64,000 nt of DNA from Owenia fusiformis (GCA_903813345.2 CAIIXF020000007.1:26707564-26771563); one strand, 5' to 3'. Shown: positions 11,806 through 23,428, counted from the first letter of the stretch. The notes: a model not told the origin generated them from the sequence alone. Translations and numbers: made by a program.

Positions 11806-11885
11806 ACAAGCAAACACCTTCAAACAAAGGAACTTCATGTTATATACCAGTGGGCTCACTAGTAGAGGGAAGCAATCTATCATGA
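11806..11885 (+). CDS. Candidate plus-strand terminal exon
   Basis: A strong acceptor, pyrimidine-rich CATCTTTCTGTTTTCAG, ends at 11805. It is followed by an open frame (first two bases completing a codon, then KQTPSNKGTSCYIPVGSLVE and six more residues) that stops at TGA 11883-11885. The product is unknown; the peptide is too short to assign. It points toward the minus-strand terminal exon 58 bases away, which would make the two genes convergent. It may be a chance acceptor. Confidence 0.3.
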
Positions 11886-11942
11886 TACAAGGTGTAAAAA
11901 AATCAAGCTCTTCCAAAGGACAACAAATGTAAAACAGATAAC

Positions 11943-12031
11943 TTAATTCTCATTTTGTTTAGCACACTGTCTCTTGATAATAACATCTTTAACTTCCTTA
12001 ATAGCACGATCAACAAACTTAACGTCAAGAG
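11943..12031 (-). CDS. Candidate minus-strand terminal exon, unknown product
   Basis: On the minus strand a good acceptor (TTGTTCTTTCCTAACAG, AG at 12033-12032) is followed by 28 complete codons ending at TAA 11945-11943. The peptide includes LDVKFVDRAIKEVKDVIIK and then RQCAKQ. It has an even codon use and an amphipathic, lysine-rich pattern quite unlike the AT-driven frames elsewhere. The frame is also open upstream to about 12069, so the acceptor is a preference, not a proof. I do not recognise the family. The LD followed by a basic helix would be compatible with, for example, the C-terminal end of a small GTPase-like protein, but no diagnostic motif is present. Upstream exons would lie at higher coordinates. 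Confidence 0.45.
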
Positions 12032-12195
12032 CTGTTAGGAAAGAACAATTGAGACTGCATTCATTATCTTACCCATTATAGTCAATCATTGTTTTGTTAT
12101 GCATTGAAATCGTTTTTCTAATCACCCATCCATGCAAAAGTTACACTTCAGTGGATCTTACAGTTTGATGTCACTTCTTAAAAGAGAGTCTACAT

Positions 12196-12401
12196 CAGGT
12201 TCATAGCCAGGATTTGCCAGGGGAGGGTTCAATTTTCCAAAATTTCCAGGGGGGTTCACATTTGACAATTTTGGCCTAAATATGACTAAAATAACTTGAG
12301 AAGTGCTCAAAATGGTGAAAAATTGCATGATTTTGAAAGAATTTTGGGCCAGGGGGGGGGGTCGCCAGAACCCTGCGAACCCCCCCCTGGCTAAGGGCCT
12401 G
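12196..12401. mobile_element. CAGGCCC-type MITE, complete copy with 5-bp TSD
   Basis: Starts CAGGTTCATAGCCAGG and ends CCTGGCTAAGGGCCTG, flanked by a perfect 5-bp duplication TACAT at 12191-12195 and 12402-12406. The interior has G runs near both ends and TTCACATTTGACAATTTTGG, GAGAAGTGCTCAAAATGGTG and GCATGATTTTGAAAGA. Related copies lie at 17830-18036, 41002-41145, 50972-51084, 51516-51663 and 3943-4090. Confidence 0.85.
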
Positions 12402-12619
12402 TACATAGTAAGTTCAAGGCTCCGTGCCACAGGGTAGGTGCATAATTAGTTAATGCATGACTATGAGGAGGTTAGCATGGTTACTTCACGCATGAATAAA
12501 AAGGGTAGAAATACAACCAGAACAACGGCAACGCCAAAGCGTAGCGAATCCCATCGAACAGAAATGGCTGGCATTTTAACAAACGAAATATACAGCAAAT
12601 ATCATAAAATAACACACAT

Positions 12620-13215
12620 AAGAAAGGCCACCATTTTCAAAATGGTTGCTCACTAGCCAAGTTGTCATCAGAAGAAGTAATATGCTTTTTCTTTATAGTA
12701 TTCACATACCAAATATGAACAAAATCGCTCCACTACTTTTCGAGTTATAGTAAAATACTTTAAATTGGTTGAAATTTTTCAAAATGGCCGCCTCCTACCT
12801 AAAGTGTCATTAGACAGTGTGCCATGCTTATAGTATTCACATTCCAAATATGAACCAAATCGCTCCACTACTTTTCGAGTTATAGTAAAATACGTTAAAA
12901 TGGCGGCCATTTTTCAAAATGGACACCTTCTACCAAAAGTGTCATTGGACAATGTACCATGCCTATGTCATTCACATACCAAATATGAACAAAATCGCTC
13001 CACTACTTTTCGAGTAATAGTAAAATACGTTAAAATGGCGGCCATTTTTCAAAATGGCCGCCTTCTACCAAGAGTGTCATTAGACAGTGTGCGTTGCTTA
13101 TAGTATTCACAAACCAAAGATGAACAAAATCGCTCCACTACTTTTTGAGTTACAGCAAAAATCGTAAAATAACGAGTAAAGGCTGCCATTTTTCAAGATG
13201 GCTGCCATGTGCTTC
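12620..13215. repeat. 135-bp satellite, about 4.5 units
   Basis: The anchor AAATCGCTCCAC recurs at 12722, 12857, 12992 and 13127, an exact 135-base step. Each unit contains CATACCAAATATGAAC, CTACTTTTCGAGTTATAGT, TAAAATACGTTAAAATGGCGG and a mirrored ATGGCGGCCATTTTTCAAAATGGCCGCC-like core. A diverged unit continues near 13385-13440 and leads into the GGAC tract. Confidence 0.9.
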
Positions 13216-13455
13216 TTTAATATCTCTATTTCTAGCTTTATCAATGTCCTATATAATTTTTTACATTTAAAACATATTGCTATTACAGTTTTACATATTG
13301 CACCTAAATTACTGTAAAATCGGCACTAAAATGGCCGCCATTTTTAAATGAGCGGCCATTTTGAAAATCGGCTTTCGAGCAGAACTTCTACCCTCATAGG
13401 GTATATGTGTACAAAATATGAACAAAATCGGGCCAACGGTATTTGAATTATTGCC

Positions 13456-13523
13456 CGGACGGATGGACAGACGGATGGACGGACGGACGGACGGACGGAC
13501 GGACGGACGGACGGACGGACGGA
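13456..13523. repeat. (GGAC)n tetranucleotide tract
   Basis: About 17 units, perfect in the 3' two thirds, with GGAT and AGAC variants at the 5' side. It follows the 135-bp satellite directly and is followed by a palindromic CCGAACTTCGTTCGATGGGA word. Confidence 0.9.
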
Positions 13524-13832
13524 GGCGTTCCCTATATCCCTCCGAACTTCGTTCGATGGGATAATCAAGATTTTTTTGAAAATGAAGCCTGGAGTCAAAA
13601 TGACAATAAAATCACTTGACTGAAAGAAACAATTTCCCTGTTGTCATAGTGATGATTTATTTCTTCAATTTTCTCTGCAGCATATGTAAAGTTCACATCT
13701 GTTGTTTGCTGCCTCCAGTATAACAATCATGTCATTCTGTACTGTTTATAAATAGCTTAGCTAGTTTTGAGGTCAAAAGAAAACATCATTTTATAGTGGC
13801 AGTAGTTGGATATTCTAGGGTAAAATAAGCTA

Positions 13833-14190
13833 CAGTTAAACCTGCTTCAACGGAACATCACTATAAAGTAAACACCTTGCAACACAAACATGTTATGCAG
13901 TGATCTCCCCAGGATTTTTTCTCAAGTGGGTGCAAAATTCTCATTTTCACAATTCACACTGAAATTGGTCAAAATATGCCTATTTTTCATGATATTTCTC
14001 ATTTTCAAGTAGGTGCAAAATAGATTTTCAGGTGGGTGCAAGCCTGTTTTTAAAATCTCAGGTGGATGCTGCGCCCACTTGCTTTGCTGGGGAGATCACT
14101 GGTATGATTTACTTTTTTTGAATACCCCATTGGCTCCAATGTTATAATGGTGTCATGTGGACACCTCTTAATGTGATAGTTGGTTCAAGC
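13833..14190. mobile_element. TA-type element remnant split by another insertion
   Basis: TACAGTTAAACCTGCTTCAACGG at 13831 is a typical left end of the CAGTRAAACCTG family. The body is interrupted at 13898 by a complete CAGTGATCTCCCCAG element and resumes at 14107, with GACACCTCTTAATGTG near 14160. The right end is lost or unreadable. Confidence 0.45.
13898..14101 (+). mobile_element. CAGTGATCTCCCCAG MITE, complete
   Basis: The ends are exact inverses, CAGTGATCTCCCCAG and CTGGGGAGATCACTG. The interior repeats AAGTGGGTGCAAAAT, TTCTCATTTTCA and GGTGGGTGCAAGCCTGTTTT. The flanks are TTATG and GTATG, a 5-bp duplication with one mismatch. No coding capacity. Confidence 0.85.
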
Positions 14191-14199
14191 ATTTGGATA

Positions 14200-16643
14200 A
14201 GTTTTACAGCACTTACATTGCTTTACAGTCCAAACATCATATTTTGTAGATGGTTTAGATGCAGATGTATTATTGTATTTGAATAACAGAGGTTGATCAA
14301 TGAGTATGATATGAAAGTATAAAATAGGCATAAAGAGTCTGTTACAATTTAATATATTTTCTATCAAATTGTATTTCATAACTGCAATTGAAAACATTTC
14401 CTAATTCTACCTACATTTTTATTGTTCATACAAGAACCATGATTCTAAATAACTGCCCTGGTGAAATAAGAATGAAATAAGAAGTGAAATAATGCAAATG
14501 TTTGTTGTAATTTTATTCTTATTTTAAGATATACAGAAACTGTACTGTGATATTGTATGAGAAACATACTATAAAAAATATATGAAAAATGGGAAACAAA
14601 TGAAGTTATATCATCTGGTTTAGCCTATGTATTGCTGTCTGACATTACACGATTTCCAGCTGTAATGAGGCAACATATCAATTAGCGTAATATTGTTTAC
14701 AACTTGTAAATCAATGTGGATGAGAACATTAGGTTAATTACAACCATAATTTTTGATGAGTTATGTTTTTAACATACATAATACAATAAAATTAATCTCA
14801 TGGCAAATTGCATTTTGTAACAAATAAACGAATTGTTTTTTTAGCATTTTTAACAATTTGACAAAATACAATTGTTTCTAGCAATTTTTCTGCCCAAAAC
14901 AGAATATTTTGAATTTACTTGCAGATATATTTCATATCTTGTTCCAACATTTGGTTCCAGAATTCCACTTGCACCATGAATGTTTCTTTTCTATCACACT
15001 CAATTTTATCAAAAAAGTGAAATATTATCTAATTAAAACATAGAGGTCATTAATTGACTTTTAGAAGATGAGTCATCACAGGAAACAAGAAAATATCAAA
15101 CACTCAGACAATGAATTTCCCTTTTCATAGCAAATAATGTAACTTTAAAGACTTAAAAGATATACAGTATTTGTAAGACAGATGCATCAATGAGTATTGA
15201 GTAAGGTCAGCTGATTGGCTTTTGATGATGAGTTGCATGTAGAAAGCACAAATTAAAATATAAAATATACTCATAATGTTTTTTCTAAGATAATAAACAT
15301 TTAATTTGAACTATCCATCACTTCATTAGGTCTATCTCACAATATTTCCACCTTTATATTTAAAGATCCAATTTCCATATAGAAAGTCAAAGATGCCCAT
15401 ATTTCTTTCAGCTAATATTAATTGGAGAGGTGCTTTTAAAATAGAAGTGGTATAATCTGCACGCTCCATTGTTACTGCCTGATTCTAATCCCCCCCCCCT
15501 TTCCTTTAGTATAGCGACAGGACATGCTTTTACACTTATAGCCAGGCATGTGAAGGTCAATCACTGACTTTTATATGATGAGTCACAGATAGCAAGCAAA
15601 AAACAATAGGAAACTGGATAACAAGCGAATGCAGCTGCATCCTTTGGGAAACATGACATGCAACTAAATTGTATTCATTACTGTTATAATATATTGAAAA
15701 AACAAACTGGATTGAGCCGGGACAGAATAAAAATCAAATTAAACGATAATAAAAACTAACTGGCACTTTGATTCATGTGACTAGAATAATAGTTATTGAG
15801 TACATAGAATTATTGTTTACTATATTATTCAATACTCTCCAGTTTGATTTTCATACCTTGGAATTAGGGAATCTAAGAATCTATTAATTTCACTTAGAGT
15901 GTACAAGAAATAGAAGATTCAGTACAATTTACTCACAAAAAGTTAATTGTTTTATTTTTGCTAAGACACGGTCTTGAACCTTGCCTGCTCTACCCATTAA
16001 AGCATCGTGAGATATCACAGCCTTCTCTCAGTGTACTTCTTGTGCATAGCAGAGATGGTCTGAGTATCAGAATGCCATTAAAGTACTTTTTCAGTGATTG
16101 ACAGTGTATTGTAATTGGCTTTATTGAATCAATCTTTGAGATTTAGCGAACCTTGATTCTGTTCCTGAGAGAAATGTCTACATGTCCTACAACAATTTCA
16201 AACTCCAGATAATGGCCTACATGACATTGACTGAACATAGGACAGATGTCGTTTTTGTTTTTCAGAATATAAGAGTCTCCATAGCAACTTAGTGATGTGA
16301 ATAAAATCATATGGGTAAAAATTAATGAAACATCAGGCTCAGAATTAACATTTTTATGCGATATTTGTCCTGCCAGGAATGTTATAGCTTAAGTATGTAT
16401 GTTTTGCTGGAATCATCCAGGTTCGATTCCAAGTTCAGTTCAGTTCAAATTCTACATGTATAGGTAAATTGTATGAATTGTATATACATGTAATAGGTAC
16501 TTGGTTAAATGTCCACTACTCAAAATTTGAAGTTCATAAAGTTTTAAATAATAAAATTGGGATAGCGTCTGACATAAGTTAATTGGTTAATTAATAATTA
16601 CCAACATAGGGTATTGCTTGAACCAGAGATAATGGTTGTATCA
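14200..16643. other. No gene seen, AT-rich
   Basis: A long stretch without an identifiable element. A tRNA-like word pair on the minus strand near 15966-16020 and a C run at 15489-15498 were noted, but neither supports a feature. Confidence 0.4.
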
Positions 16644-16648
16644 AAGAG

Positions 16649-16876
16649 CAGGGCTCTCGCCAGGCTTTTAGACTGTGGCGCAGCACCACACTCTATTTAG
16701 CTCCCACCACACCCTACTGGCAAATCATGATTGTTACCACAGTCTAAGCTTGACTGAATATACAATAATAGCATGTAAAAAGGATAAAATATATCATAAA
16801 TATGATTTATCATGATTGAACGGTAATGCTGAAGATATTTGCACCACAGCCTAAATATTTCCTGGTGAGAGCCCTG
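16649..16876. mobile_element. CAGGGCTCTCGCCAGG MITE with 5-bp TSD
   Basis: Starts CAGGGCTCTCGCCAGG and ends CCTGGTGAGAGCCCTG, flanked by a perfect 5-bp duplication AAGAG (16644-16648 and 16877-16881). Near both ends GGCGCAGCACCACA-like and GCACCACAGCC words mirror each other. No transposase. Confidence 0.85.
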
Positions 16877-16939
16877 AAGAGGTATTGCCAACTTAAATGG
16901 AAGTAGAAGACAATACATAATACAATAAGATAAAATAGA

Positions 16940-17056
16940 ATAACGCATTAATATGCAAAATGTCACTACCTGCTACTTGTTACAGATGCTGAACATCAAC
17001 CACCGAACACCGTCTACAAAAAGTTGGCAACTGTAACATGTCACCACTTCTTGTGA
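16940..17056 (+). repeat. TGTTACAGAC repeat family, copy 2
   Basis: AATATGCAAAATGTCACTACC, CTTGTTACAGATGCTGAAC, TCTACAAAAAGTTGG and TGTCACCACTTCTTGTGATGA in the family order, same orientation as the other copies. Confidence 0.65.
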
Positions 17057-17111
17057 TGATATAATAAATAGCAAGCTACTTTCACCTTCTCAAAGACAGA
17101 ATGTACCTTTA

Positions 17112-17137
17112 AGTTGTTGTTGTTGTTGTTATTGTTG
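17112..17137. repeat. (GTT)n microsatellite
   Basis: About eight GTT units with one ATT interruption. Confidence 0.85.
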
Positions 17138-17829
17138 CTTATCACATGTCTGGGAATGACAAGTATGGTACTAAATATATACACAAATCTACCAAAATGT
17201 TTACTTCATCAGACCTACTTCAGATAACACCCAAAGATAACATTGAAAAATGATGCAACATTGAAGAGTGATGCAAGATTATTGAACCACCTTTCTAATG
17301 TTTATAACCAATAAACTTATCAATTTGGCAACAAATGTTTCAATAACGGCTACTGATAAGTACCCTGAGATCTTGAGGATAGTAAAAATAATGAACCTCT
17401 TCAAAGCGATAACTCAGATCAGAATTGTGTCCATAGCATTCGAGGCTAAAATGATAAAATCAATAAGTATTGCCCCCAGCCCCCCATCCCCCCTTCGGCT
17501 ACGGGCTCGGAATGATTATTACCTATTAAAGGACTGGGAGCAGATAAAACATGCCAATGGTCCATCAAACCCATGAAGCTCACAAGACTTCAAACATATA
17601 ACAAGTTTGCCTCTTCTTTCTCTGGAAGAGAGAAAACTACAAAATGTAGTCTTGTCCCCCTTATCTACCTGTGCCTAGGCAGTGATTACAAGACCCTGTT
17701 ATTGAAGTAGATAGTTCAGTTCCAGTTTTTCTCTTTGAAACAAGACTAAAGATCACAAGCTTTACATAAAGAAGACTATATGATAAACCAGAATGAGTTT
17801 CACCATTGTAATACCTCAAGAACACTTAA

Positions 17830-18036
17830 CAGGCCCGAATCCAGGGGGGGGTTCGATGGGTCCGAGCGAACCCCCTCCCTGGCCAAAAAAATCTTTCAAA
17901 ATCATGCAGTTTTTCACTATTCTGAGGACTTTTTAAGTGACTTTGGCCATTTTTGGACCAAAATTGTCACAAGTGAACCCCCCCCCAGAATTTTTCAAAA
18001 GGGAATCCCCCTTGGCAAATCCTGGCTACTGGCCTG
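17830..18036. mobile_element. CAGGCCC-type MITE, inverted copy
   Basis: Starts CAGGCCCGAATCCAGG and ends CCTGGCTACTGGCCTG. The flanks CTTAA and CCTAA are a 5-bp duplication with one mismatch. The interior is the reverse complement of the 12196-12401 copy, including the poly-C tract. Confidence 0.8.
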
Positions 18037-18183
18037 CCTAACAATGGAATGGTGGTAACCGTACAAAGCTCATGTACATATGTGTCACCATAAGTGTGTT
18101 TATGAGAGAAAGTCCAAGGGTCTTGTTTTTCTAGTTTTATGGAGGCAAACTCAAGTTGAGGTTAATGTATGTTGCATGAATTA

Positions 18184-18297
18184 GGGCTCTCGTATCAAGT
18201 CTATCAAGTACCACTAAGCCTTGGGTCTTAGGTCTAAGGACATAACCTTCCTACTATTTTTTCAAGTAAAATAAAAGTTAGAAACGAGACTCTAATC
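18184..18297. mobile_element. Possible short MITE, ATTAGGGCTCTCGT ends
   Basis: ATTAGGGCTCTCGT at the left and ACGAGACTCTAAT at the right are imperfect inverses 114 bases apart. No target duplication was found. Confidence 0.35.
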
Positions 18298-18384
18298 ATA
18301 GTGTCCCATCTTCTAAAATTCATGCTACAATAATTCTATGCATTCTTTACGATCAAATAAGATATATTAGTACAGATGATATAT

Positions 18385-18490
18385 AATGTCTCGGTCCTAA
18401 ATGTCGCTCCCCATGGTACGGGAGAGGCCGATTTTAATGAATCTATGGCACCGGTCACCACCAAATCTCCCCTCTCCCTGGGTCTGAAAG
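18385..18490. other. GC-richer patch of unknown nature
   Basis: A markedly less AT-rich block with CGGTCCTAAATGTCGCTCC, GGCACCGGTCACCACC and CTCCCCTCTCCCTGGG. On the minus strand it is open as part of a 105-codon frame, and the segment RERGDLVVTGAIDSLKSASP is less biased than its surroundings. It could be an old exon or a GC-rich repeat end; nothing identifies it. Confidence 0.25.
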
Positions 18491-18659
18491 TCTCCTCATG
18501 ATAGTATGAAATGTATGAAAGTATCAAAATTGTCGCTAATGTTATTACAAAACTTTGGCAATCAATTGCTTGAGTATTGTTAATTAAATGAATAAATTTA
18601 TGTATAAAAAAATAGTATAAATGTTTCATTTTCGATTTCGATTTCAACTTCAATAAACT

Positions 18660-19628
18660 TCAATATACTTCAATAATACGATTGTTTCTATAAACCAGAC
18701 ATACAAAAACATGTTTTTAGATTCAATTCATTTAATGCATCAATGTTTTTGTTTTTGAACAATAATCCAGTAACTAGTATTTAACAAGTATAAAAAAAAT
18801 CATCAACAATAAACATTTCACGATTCGTTAAAGGTGCTGTATCACTTTTTCAGATATGGTATTATAAACATGTAACTGCATTTTGCCAAAGAATATACAA
18901 ATGACCACAGTACGAATAATAATGGAACTTCTCAAGATATGCCAATAGTATTTTTACTTATACCTGGAGTCCCTTTAAATTATGTCATTTTACAGTGACA
19001 TCTTTATCAAACTTAAACATTACATTGAAAAAATAATACTGTTATGAGCTGTTGAGCATGATATAAAAACATACCAAATAGCTAATTAAGTGACATTGTT
19101 ACCCGCTGACACCATGTTTAAATATGATATATGATACAGTTTGTTTATACTAGGCACTCTTATAATTAACTCATTTTTGTTATTTGTCTGTTTTTGTACC
19201 ATCAATGATCAGACCCTTGGAATGAATGAATGAATATTTATAGTGTTATTCTGACTGCAAATGATATAAATCTTCGTTCCAAAATGGTAATTACTTGGAG
19301 AAAAACAAGTTCTTGCAGTCACGTTTTTTTAATACATACTGAAAAAGAATGAAATTGTCAACTTTTTGCGCTGGATAAGCACAAATCTGAAAGACGGGCG
19401 GTTGGAAGACAAACTCAGGATACATAAGATAGACACAAGTACAAGTACAAGGAAACACATTCATCTCATCAATGATTTAAAGACAATCAGTTATGGATCA
19501 CACTGCATCAGTCCCTTGATCATTTCTAGATTAATTGGAAGTTTGACCTTTAATACATTTACAATAACAAGGTAACCATGACTTTTACAAAAGCAGGATT
19601 GTTTTACATGCTATTACTGCTCTTTCAT
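18660..19628. other. No gene seen, AT-rich
   Basis: No array or terminal repeat pair was found. A minus-strand acceptor-like pyrimidine tract near 19340-19358 opens only a 15-codon frame. Confidence 0.35.
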
Positions 19629-19704
19629 TACCCTGTGCGCAGAGTCTAGTTATAAATGACGAAGCCCTCTTTTAAGGAGTGAAGTCAAACAAATGCAAAG
19701 GGTA
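19629..19704. mobile_element. 76-bp TA-flanked mini-element
   Basis: Runs from TACCCTGTGCGCAGAGTCTAG to AAACAAATGCAAAGGGTA, with ends that are partial inverses. Its interior GAAGCCCTCTTTTAAGGAGTG is a hairpin. An inverted copy lies at 36759-36835, and a fragment at 31011-31060. Confidence 0.6.
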
Positions 19705-19754
19705 CTCTCCCATGCCTTTGCTCCCAATGTTTCTTCCATGCTTCTCTCAACTAT

Positions 19755-19850
19755 CTGCAGTGTTACTGCACAATTCTATCTCACCATATTACGCAATCAG
19801 CGAGACTATATGAGATGATGACCATCATCTGACCAGCACTTGATGACCGA
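19755..19850. repeat. Diverged relic of the adjacent foldback
   Basis: AATTCTATCTCACCATAT and ATATGAGATGATGACCATCATCTGACCAGCAC correspond, in inverse orientation, to the inner right arm of the element at 19877-20161. This is an older, decayed copy next to the young one. Confidence 0.6.
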
Positions 19851-19876
19851 CTTCTAGGCCATGCACAGCTAGCTAC

Positions 19877-20161
19877 TTAATTTATAGTTAACCGAAGCTT
19901 ACCTGTAAGGTGAGGTATGACTGTAATTCTATCGAACCATATGCAGCAACAGAGAGATTATATGCCCTTCCCTTATTTATTTTTCCCCTCCCGTTTCTTC
20001 TCTGTTGCTGCTATTAACTGTGGTCACTCATTTGGTACTATAAAGCGTGCTGGTCAGATGATGGTCATCATCTCATATAATCTCTCTGTTGCTGCATATG
20101 GTTCGATAGAATTACAGTCAAACCTCACCTTACAGGTAAGCTTCGGTTAACTATAAATTAA
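19877..20161. mobile_element. Foldback element with 88-bp arms, TTAA flanked
   Basis: Arms 19877-19964 and 20074-20161 are inverse copies over 88 bases with a single mismatch (TATGACTG versus TTTGACTG). They start and end in TTAA. The 109-base loop contains a smaller palindrome, GATGATGGTCATCATC. The near-perfect arms imply a recent origin. TTAA at both limits suits superfamilies that target TTAA (piggyBac, Kolobok and others); the ends do not settle which. Confidence 0.75.
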
Positions 20162-20318
20162 TTTACATATTCTGTCTGAGTAATGTCCAACATTACATTA
20201 AATCCATCCCATTGTGAGAGATCAAAGCCTTTTATCAATCCCTTTGAAGAAGCATATTGTTTGTGTGACAACAGAAGGATGTGATGTGGATCAGAATGAG
20301 TCCATCATCATTCACATT

Positions 20319-20495
20319 CAGTAGAATCTATCCATCTTAGTGGAACACATTTGGTACCTCTGAAGCGTGTTCCACTTGCGAGGTGTTCCAATTTAGAGGT
20401 TCATTTATCATCAAGTCAGTTGGCATTTGGACTCTTGAGTTCCACTAACAGAGGTGTTCCACTTCTAGAGGTGTTCTACTTTATAAGTGTCACTG
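20319..20495. mobile_element. TA-type MITE, GTTCCACTT subfamily
   Basis: CAGTAGAATCTATCCATCTTAG at the left and the inverse of CAGTGACACTTATAAAGTAG at the right. The interior repeats GGAACACATTTGGTACCTCT, AGGTGTTCCA and ATCAAGTCAGTTGG in the same order as the copy at 48191-48376. Confidence 0.65.
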
Positions 20496-20499
20496 CATA

Positions 20500-22955
20500 T
20501 ATGTATTATAATCAATTTCGAGGTAAAATATATCAAATTTTGCTGAATATTGCATATTCTGAACCAAGAGTGCAATTGGTTGGTCAGCAGTCAAGCGAAG
20601 TCATTTTTCATAATCACAACTGGGTACAACAAACAATTGTTTCATTGCTATGGAGATTACACTGGAGTACAATGATTCGATATGAGGACAATTTATGTGG
20701 CCTTAGATCAATCCATGGTTGAACATAACAATTAGATGAGTCATCAATTAAAGTTGTTTTCAATGAAAAGGGAATTCAACTAGGAGTTCTCAAATGGATT
20801 TGTGATTTATTGTTTGTAGTAAAGGGAATTATGAGATGCCAGGGTAGCATCAAGGCTGCAGAGAAGTGATATATTGCTGAAAACATGGGACCTTTCAAAC
20901 ATTTTAATGCTCAAAGGGAAAACATCCAAATGTATTAATTAAAAGTTGTGGGAAAACAATGATAATTTGTTAGGGGGAGGAGGGGGGGGGGGGGTTAGCT
21001 ACAATTTTGTACAACATTGTAAGAATTGTAAAATTGGCGAAAATCAAAACTTGCCCAGTTTATGCAAGTAGAAGCAGGTTTTGGGCCCTGAAGTTTTTTA
21101 GCCCCCCCCCTCCCTCCCCATATCCACCACTGAATGGTGAGGGGAGGTTAAATTATCACAAAATGACCTTCTGCAACTGTTAACTTTTTTAAACACAATC
21201 AATGCAACAGCTAAATATAGACAACCTGTAATCCTAGAGTTCCTTAATATTCTCTGGTCTACCAATGTAATTATGGTTTTATTTATTTTATGAAACAGTT
21301 TTATTGCTATGTTTTGAAATAAAGATATCCCTTTCATCCAGAGGGTTTAAATCATTTCATCTAATGACCTCTCTCTCCCAATTACTGGACCTGGCATAAA
21401 TAAAACCAAAGATGAAACTTTACAGATCCCTAGGCAATTTAAAACTGGACAATCATGTTAACAATATTACACAAAACATCAATGCAGAGATCACTATTCT
21501 ATAATTCATTAAATTATTGGTGGAGTTTTCTTGAGCCAAGCTCACAAGGTCAACAGTATTAAGGAATATATTGGAAAAATATCTGAAAGAATTTTCTGTA
21601 AAATTTTGGCAAGACTGCCTTAACTAGAAGCTAGAAGCATTTGACCACAGAGCCTTTCACTGGAGAACTTGCTTACCGTATCGCCATCTATAAATAAACT
21701 TGAAGTTCAAATCCATGTTAGAGGCTCAAAAATTTTCAATGATATAAAAGTTCACTGGAAAGACACTTTAATCAAGAACACTAGGGTTGATATTAACTTA
21801 TGAATAAATATAATTTCATATGTCTTTAAATATATTTATACCATGCTGATCAATATAATAGCATAATTTGCTTCAAATATTGCAGCTGTATTAATAGCTT
21901 ACAATGGAACATGACTATCACCTCAAATAACTTCTAGTGGTATCAATAACTGATGTCAGGTTAATAAAACAAAGATCTTGTAATTTTTCTAAAACAAATT
22001 TATTTTTCTCTAGATTTTACCGTATACATGCATTTGTATGTTAATTTACCCTTTTCAATAATTTTGTTTTGCTCCTTTGAATATGAGATTCTTAGACAAT
22101 TACTTTAGCCTGTGGCCATCAGGGTAGAGCAATTTCCAAATTGGGCTAACAAGGTCTAAAATCACTTTTTGCTTCTATGTTGAGAGTAGGAAGCAACTTG
22201 TCAATTTTGTTTAATTCTTCAAGTAATGTAGATCATTGAAGCAAATAAAAAATCAGTTGTGCTAATTCACAAGTCCACATGAAGAACATTCCTAACATGA
22301 CAAACTCAACACACATTTAATTCTAAGTAAGCCTTAACAAAATAAAATCTGTCCATGCCATTAACACTTCAAAGTGTGAAATTGAGTCTTTTCTAGGTTT
22401 GTTTCTTCAGTTAGTATTAAAGGCTTCGATGAAATGCTTAGTTTCATGCTAATTTCACTCTAGTTTCTCATTTGTAGATATTAACTTAATCAGATACATT
22501 TTCAGATTCATTTTCATCTTCTATCTATCAGTATGTATTTCCAAATACAACCCTGCACCTCAACCTTCATCTGAACCTGCTAAAATACAATTACGCAAAC
22601 AAGAAATAACATCTCTAATTATCTGAATCAAAGTAAATTGTTGATTTCTGATACCTTTGAAAGGAAATATACCAAGATGTTTAAGTCTAACATCCTGTTT
22701 TTTAAATCTTTTTCTCCTAAACAGCCTTCTTTAATTCAACCAAAGTAGGTGTTAATGCTAAAGAATTTAAAATATTAACTACAAGTATGTTTACTGTGTC
22801 TGCCGCAATGCAAATTGTGGAGCTTTATTCTCTTCACCAAAATTACATTTTAAAATATGAAATTTCATCTAAGAGTTCACGTATACTTCAAAGGTGATGT
22901 AACAGAAAAACGTCATAGCAACCATGTTGTTAGGGGCGAGGAACATAAATGCAAT
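20500..22955. other. No gene seen
   Basis: AT-rich DNA with G and C runs near 20975-20995 and 21100-21120. A donor-like GCGATACGGTAAGC occurs on the minus strand near 21672-21686, but no coherent exon accompanies it. Confidence 0.35.
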
Positions 22956-22960
22956 AAATA

Positions 22961-23150
22961 CAGTAAAACCTGGCTTAGTGAACACCTCTCTCTGGTGAAG
23001 ACCTGGCTGTCTCCAGTAGATGACTTCCTCCACACATTCTCTACTGACGACGACTTCTGTATAATTTACCCTCTCTGTTGTAGTAAACACATACCAACAC
23101 TGAACGTTTTTTCTTGGCATAAAAATGTTCAATATACACAGGTTTTACTA
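22961..23150. mobile_element. TA-type MITE
   Basis: CAGTAAAACCTGGCTTAGTG at the left, CAGGTTTTACTA at the right, and TA at 22959-22960. Multiple GTGAACACC / GTAGTAAACAC words lie in the interior. The frames open on both strands here follow from the inverted repeats and are not genes. Confidence 0.7.
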
Positions 23151-23428
23151 CATGTTTTAACACTGAAACTGCAATCATAGAAGTTAAGATACACTCACAT
23201 GTTTATAGTTAGTATAGTTTATTACCCAACTGCAATTAACCATGCTACTAATCACAAGGGTGTTGCGATTTCCCATGAACTATCTTTCACTCTTTCTGTA
23301 GATGTATTCTTGAGGTAATATTATCACAAGACCTAAATGGTTTTAAACAATTTTCAGGTAAGCCAACAATAAAGATAATTCGGATTTGACCTTTTCGGCG
23401 ACGTTGCGATTAACCTTATTACGGTTGA

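Noticed and set aside
15966-16020. tRNA-like A-box and B-box words on the minus strand
   Set aside because: GGTAGAGCAG and GGTTCAAGACC are present, but the spacing is too short for an anticodon arm and no T stem forms.
22857-23180. Overlapping 107- and 87-codon frames on opposite strands
   Set aside because: They coincide with the inverted repeats of a MITE and have no protein character.
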